Shown: one piece after another, positions 60,346-64,000 of the stretch
Position numbering within the stretch: position 1 is the stretch's first letter
Layout: every line of letters starts with the position of its first letter
Assembly (NCBI RefSeq): GCF_000964005.1
Contig: NZ_JXYP01000014.1
Span: forward strand, 62,001 to 126,000
Source of the DNA: Williamsia herbipolensis
GTDB taxonomy: Bacteria > Actinomycetota > Actinomycetes > Mycobacteriales > Mycobacteriaceae
DNA: 64,000 nt
Direction: 5' to 3'
The notes under the pieces: generated by a model
The model's input: the letters and a program-made list of their open reading frames with translations, nothing else
Database searches by the model: none
Told to the model about the DNA's origin: nothing
Made by a program: the position numbers and the translations under genes

Positions 60346-62727
60346 GTGCTCGCCCGTTCGACCCGTCGGGTGACCGCCGCACCCCGTGTCGTCCTGGCGA
60401 TCGCCGTCGTGTTCGTCGCCGTGTGCGGCGTGCTGGGCATCGGCGTCGCATCCCACCTGTCGGCGGGCGGTTACAGCGACCCGTCGTCGGAGTCGGCGCG
60501 GGCCGACCAGATGCTCGAGTCGGCGTTCGGTCGCGGCGGACTCCAGGTGGTCATCGCCCTGCGGATGCCGGCCGACGGTGACATCGGCTCGGACGCCACC
60601 GCCACCAACCTCGCCGGTGACATCACGAAATCGCTGTCCACCGATTCCTTTGTGCAGCAACCGATCGTGTCGCTGTGGCAGAACCCCGACTTCGGTGCAT
60701 CTCTGCGCAGCACCGACGGCCGCACCGGCCTGATCGTGTTCTCGGTGCTGGGCGGTGAACGTGACGGCGCCCGCCACGCCCAGGAGATCGCCGACCGTTT
60801 CCGCGACACCTCGGGCATCACCGTGACCGTGGGCGGCGAGGCGTTGGCCTACCGCCAGGTGAACGACCAGACCTCCCGTGATCTCGCCATCGCCGAGGCG
60901 ATCGCCATCCCCATCAGCTTCGCGCTGCTCGTCTTCGTGTTCGGTGGGCTCGTCGCCGCGGCCATCCCGATCGCGATCGGCATCGTGTCCATCATCGGCA
61001 CCGCCGCGATCCTCCGTGTGCTGACCTCGTTCACCGACGTCTCGGTGTTCGCGCTCAACATGGCCACGGCGTTGGGTCTCGCGCTGGCGATCGACTACAC
61101 CCTGCTGATCATCACCCGATATCGGGAGGAGATCGGCAACGGGTTCGACCGCCCACGGGCCCTGCTGCGCACCATGATGACCGCCGGTCGCACGGTGATC
61201 TTCTCCGCGGTCACCGTCGCCCTGGCGCTCTCGGCGATGGCGATCTTCCCGATGTACTTCCTGCGGTCGTTCGCCTACGCCGGTCTCGGGGTGATCCCGC
61301 TCGCCGCGATCGCCGCCCTCGTCCTCACCCCGGCCATCCTCACCGTGCTCGGTGACCGCGTCGACGACGGTGACGTCCGCCGCCCCCTACGTCGCCTGTT
61401 CCGCAGACCGCCGCCGACACCGGGTTTGCCCGAGACCTCGATCTTCTACCGCACCACCCGCGTCGTGTTCGGGCGTCCGCTCGTGATCGGAGTCGTGATC
61501 ACCGCGTTCCTCCTGCTCCTCGGCGCCCCCTTCCTCGGCATCAAGCTCGGCTTCCCGGACGAACGTGTGCTGCCGTCGTCGGCGTCGACCTATCAGGTGG
61601 GGCAGCAGCTGCGGACGGCGTTCCAGACCAACGCGTCCTCGACGGTCACCGCCGTGCTGCCGCGGGTGGGAACCGATGCCGCGGCGAACACGGCGATCGA
61701 GACCTACGCCGCGCAACTGTCACAGGTCGCCGATGTCGAGTCGGTGACGACGGCCGCCGCCTCCTACGTCGACAACCGCAAGGAGGGCAGCGGCGACCCG
61801 GGGGCGAGCGGCTCGGCCGGGCAGTTCGTCACCATCTCGACCGCGCTCGATCCGTTCTCCTCGGCCGGGACACGACAAATCGATGCGTTGCGCGCGGTGC
61901 CGCGCCCCGCCGACACCCCCGTGTTGTTCACCGGGCTCGCACAACAGAACGTCGACAATGTCGCCGCGATCACCGACCGCCTGCCCCTGGTGCTCGGGGT
62001 CATCGCGATCACCACCGTGCTGCTGCTGTTCATGCTGACCGGCTCGATCCTGCTGCCGCTCAAAGCGCTGGTGCTCAACGTGCTCTCGCTGAGCGCGACC
62101 TTCGGCGCGATGGTGTGGATCTTCCAGGACGGTCACCTCGGTGGGCTCGGGACGACGGTCACCGGGACCCTCGCGGCGACGATGCCGGTCGTGATGTTCT
62201 GCATCGCCTTCGGACTCTCGATGGACTACGAGGTGTTCCTGCTGTCGCGGATACGCGAGGAGTGGCTGCGCACAGGCCGCGCCACCCGGGTCGACAGCGA
62301 GACCGCGGTCGCCTACGGACTGGCCCGCACCGGCCGGGTCGTCACCGCGGCGGCGGTGTTGATGGCGATCGTGTTCGCGGGCATCGTCGCGTCGCAGGTG
62401 TCGTTCATGCGCATGTTCGGGCTCGGGTTGATGATCGCCGTCCTCGTCGACGCGACACTCGTCCGCATGCTGCTGCTGCCGGCCATCATGAAGCTCGCGG
62501 GGCGGGCGAACTGGTGGGCACCGGCGCCTCTGCGTCGACTGCACGACCGCTTCGGACTCGCCGAACCCGGCCTCCCCGCCCCGCCGCGCCCGCCGGGGGA
62601 GACCGACGACTCGGCACCGCGTCGCGGGGGCATCACCAGGTCCCCGGCCCGCCCGCCTGTCGCCCGGGGCGCGCGGACGCGGGTGTCGTCGACACGGCTT
62701 TCTGCGACAAAGGTCAAGAGGAAGTAA
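60346..62727 (+). CDS. MMPL/RND-family membrane transporter
   Basis: A 793-residue RND protein with two MMPL halves, each a large outer loop followed by five helices. The proton-relay/family motifs are GLALAIDYTLLIITRYREE in the first half and GLSMDYEVFLLSRIREEW in the second. The C-terminal tail (about 720-793) is Pro/Arg-rich and cytoplasmic. In mycolata MmpL proteins export lipids such as mycolate esters, glycolipids and siderophores. No MmpS or lipid synthase lies beside it, so the cargo is unknown. GTG 60346 follows GGAGG. Confidence 0.9.
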   Translation: MLARSTRRVTAAPRVVLAIAVVFVAVCGVLGIGVASHLSAGGYSDPSSESARADQMLESAFGRGGLQVVIALRMPADGDIGSDATATNLAGDITKSLSTDSFVQQPIVSLWQNPDFGASLRSTDGRTGLIVFSVLGGERDGARHAQEIADRFRDTSGITVTVGGEALAYRQVNDQTSRDLAIAEAIAIPISFALLVFVFGGLVAAAIPIAIGIVSIIGTAAILRVLTSFTDVSVFALNMATALGLALAIDYTLLIITRYREEIGNGFDRPRALLRTMMTAGRTVIFSAVTVALALSAMAIFPMYFLRSFAYAGLGVIPLAAIAALVLTPAILTVLGDRVDDGDVRRPLRRLFRRPPPTPGLPETSIFYRTTRVVFGRPLVIGVVITAFLLLLGAPFLGIKLGFPDERVLPSSASTYQVGQQLRTAFQTNASSTVTAVLPRVGTDAAANTAIETYAAQLSQVADVESVTTAAASYVDNRKEGSGDPGASGSAGQFVTISTALDPFSSAGTRQIDALRAVPRPADTPVLFTGLAQQNVDNVAAITDRLPLVLGVIAITTVLLLFMLTGSILLPLKALVLNVLSLSATFGAMVWIFQDGHLGGLGTTVTGTLAATMPVVMFCIAFGLSMDYEVFLLSRIREEWLRTGRATRVDSETAVAYGLARTGRVVTAAAVLMAIVFAGIVASQVSFMRMFGLGLMIAVLVDATLVRMLLLPAIMKLAGRANWWAPAPLRRLHDRFGLAEPGLPAPPRPPGETDDSAPRRGGITRSPARPPVARGARTRVSSTRLSATKVKRK

Positions 62728-62830
62728 AGTCGAACCGGAACTCACCGACGACCTCGGTCGTTGAACGGGTAATCGCTCGACCAGTCGGTCACGGGCGAGG
62801 AGATCACAGACGAATCGAAGGGACCAGACG

Positions 62831-63700
62831 GTGCGAGAAAGTAGCAATCCGGTGATGCGGGGTGTCCTCCGCGACAACCAGAAGGCGGGTGGCTATGCCG
62901 GGTTCGGAACCGGGATGGCCGGTGCCGGCCAAGGAGCCGTGTTCGGCCAGACCGGACAGCCCCAGCAGGTCGATCCCTACGCCCGCCCCGGGCAGCCGGT
63001 CGGCTCCCGCTCACTGACCATCGACGACGTCGTCACCAAGACCGCCAGCACCCTCGGCGTCCTGATCGTGTCGGCGATCATCTCCTACTTCCTCGTGCAC
63101 CAGAACGAGGGCCTGGCGATGCCGCTGCTGCTGATCGGCGCGCTCGGCGGACTCGCGCTCGTCCTGGTCGCGACGTTCGGTCGCAAGCAGGACAACCCGG
63201 CCATCGTGCTCTCCTACGCGGTGCTCGAGGGCCTGTTCGTCGGCGCGATCTCGTTCGTGTTCGCCAACTACGCGGTCAGCGGCATCTCCGCCGGAGTGCT
63301 CATCGGGCAGGCCGTCCTCGGCACGTTCGGTGTCTTCGCGGGCATGCTCGTCGTCTACAAGACGGGCGCCATCCGCGTCACCCCTCGCTTCACCCGCATG
63401 CTGTTCGCCGCGATGATGGGCGTCATCGTCCTCATCCTCGGCAACCTGGTCGTCGGCTTCTTCAACGGCGGCTCGGGCCTGGGCCTGTACGACGGTGGCC
63501 CGCTGGCCATCATCTTCTCGCTGGTCTGCATCGGCCTGGCGGCGTTCAGCTTCCTCGTCGACTTCGACTCCGCCGACCGCCTCATCCGCGCCGGCGCACC
63601 GGAGAAGGCGGCCTGGGGCATCGCCCTCGGCCTCACCGTCACCCTGGTGTGGCTGTACGTCGAGATCCTGCGACTGCTCAGCTACTTCAACTCCGACTAG
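62831..63700 (+). CDS. Bax inhibitor-1/YccA-like membrane protein
   Basis: A 289-residue protein. A Gly/Gln/Pro-rich cytoplasmic N-terminus (about 1-65) precedes seven membrane helices (TLGVLIVSAIISYFLV, MPLLLIGALGGLALVLVATFG and others). The C-terminal SLVCIGLAAFSFLVDFDSADRLIRAGAPEKAAWGIALGL carries the conserved Asp residues (FDSADR) of the Bax1-I/YccA family, linked to ion flux and membrane protein quality control. GTG 62831. Followed by a very strong terminator. Confidence 0.88.
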   Translation: MRESSNPVMRGVLRDNQKAGGYAGFGTGMAGAGQGAVFGQTGQPQQVDPYARPGQPVGSRSLTIDDVVTKTASTLGVLIVSAIISYFLVHQNEGLAMPLLLIGALGGLALVLVATFGRKQDNPAIVLSYAVLEGLFVGAISFVFANYAVSGISAGVLIGQAVLGTFGVFAGMLVVYKTGAIRVTPRFTRMLFAAMMGVIVLILGNLVVGFFNGGSGLGLYDGGPLAIIFSLVCIGLAAFSFLVDFDSADRLIRAGAPEKAAWGIALGLTVTLVWLYVEILRLLSYFNSD

Positions 63701-63710
63701 TCACCCGATG

Positions 63711-63759
63711 ACGCAGAGAACCCCGCACCTCCTCGAAGGGGGTGCGGGGTTCTCTGCGT
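63711..63759. terminator. Strong bidirectional terminator
   Basis: ACGCAGAGAACCCCGCACC (63711-63729) is perfectly complementary to GGTGCGGGGTTCTCTGCGT (63741-63759), a 19-bp stem with an 11-nt loop. It lies in the 75-bp gap between convergent genes ending at 63700 (+) and 63776 (-). Confidence 0.9.
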
Positions 63760-63775
63760 TGCGGGAGAGGTGCGC

Positions 63776-64000
63776 TCAGCTGAGGCGCTCGAGCACCATC
63801 GCCATACCCTGACCGCCACCGACACACATCGACTCGATGCCGAAGGTCTTGTCGTGGGTGGTGAGGTTGTTGAGCAGCGTGGTGGTGATCCGCGCACCGG
63901 TCATGCCGAACGGGTGACCGAGGGCGATCGCACCGCCGGACACGTTCAGCTTGTCGTGGTCGATGCCGAGCTCGGCGGCCGAACCGAGCACCTGGACGGC
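63776..64000 (-). CDS. Acetyl-CoA C-acyltransferase (thiolase), C-terminal part
   Basis: The frame is open from the window edge to a TGA at 63776-63778, giving the last 74 residues of a thiolase. The [11 protein letters not shown] block holds the catalytic His, and [17 protein letters not shown] the catalytic Cys of the C-terminal domain. The enzyme joins or cleaves acyl-CoA in beta-oxidation or acetoacetyl-CoA formation. The N-terminal half, with the nucleophilic Cys, is outside the window. Confidence 0.93.
   Translation of the reverse strand, partial: AVQVLGSAAELGIDHDKLNVSGGAIALGHPFGMTGARITTTLLNNLTTHDKTFGIESMCVGGGQGMAMVLERLS

Overview
The window is high-GC actinobacterial chromosome, most likely from a mycolic-acid-containing genus such as Gordonia, Williamsia or Rhodococcus. 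This is inferred from gene order and protein style, not from a marker gene. The backbone matches, from memory, the M. tuberculosis Rv1017c-Rv1026 block: prs and glmU, then mfd, mazG, an LpqU-like transglycosylase, enolase, a DivIC/FtsB-like protein, a DUF501 protein and ppx. Here the block is split by accessory DNA between glmU and mfd (about 3.2-23.8 kb) and by an efeUOB iron-uptake operon between mazG and lpqU.

Regions. 1-3.1 kb: end of a SnoaL/epoxide-hydrolase-like gene, an ArsC-like protein, prs and glmU. 3.2-8.6 kb: a FabG-like reductase and one huge signalling gene (CheB-CheR-coiled coil-PAS-GGDEF-EAL) broken by two single-base frameshifts. 8.7-18.2 kb: tRNA-Gln(TTG) and a 9.5-kb integrated element bounded by a 39-bp direct repeat of the tRNA 3' half. 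18.1-23.8 kb: an HD-domain gene whose 3' end lies across the element boundary, a secreted protein, a SnoaL-like protein, a TetR regulator, a three-gene operon (SDR, acetyltransferase, extradiol dioxygenase) and a PPOX flavoprotein. 23.9-36.7 kb: mfd-mazG, efeUOB with an IdeR-like box, lpqU-eno-divIC-DUF501-ppx. 36.7-48.9 kb: DUF4395 protein, MFS exporter, a DesA3-like desaturase with its reductase and a divergent FabR/DesT-like repressor, exported proteins including a trypsin-like protease, a frameshifted phytase-like esterase, and a LysR/hydrolase pair. 48.9-54.1 kb: galactose locus (deoR-type regulator, galT, galK, divergent sodium:solute symporter). 54.1-64 kb: membrane proteins, two fusion proteins (OYE plus F420-type domain; SRPBCC plus DUF5995-like), an unusually short tRNA-Leu(TAA), an MMPL transporter, a Bax1-I/YccA protein and a partial thiolase.

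The most interesting object is the 9.5-kb element. It carries a tyrosine integrase, excisionase-like DNA-binding proteins, a RepA-like ATPase, a run of small genes joined by 4-bp start/stop overlaps, a scaffold-like protein, an HK97-type capsid protein, a P27-like small terminase and an ADP-ribosyltransferase-like cargo gene. I see no portal, large terminase, protease or tail gene. This makes it look like a capsid-encoding phage satellite of the same general type as the M. tuberculosis phiRv1/phiRv2 elements. Paired ATCGCACA repeats at 11-bp spacing inside both ends look like integrase arm sites.
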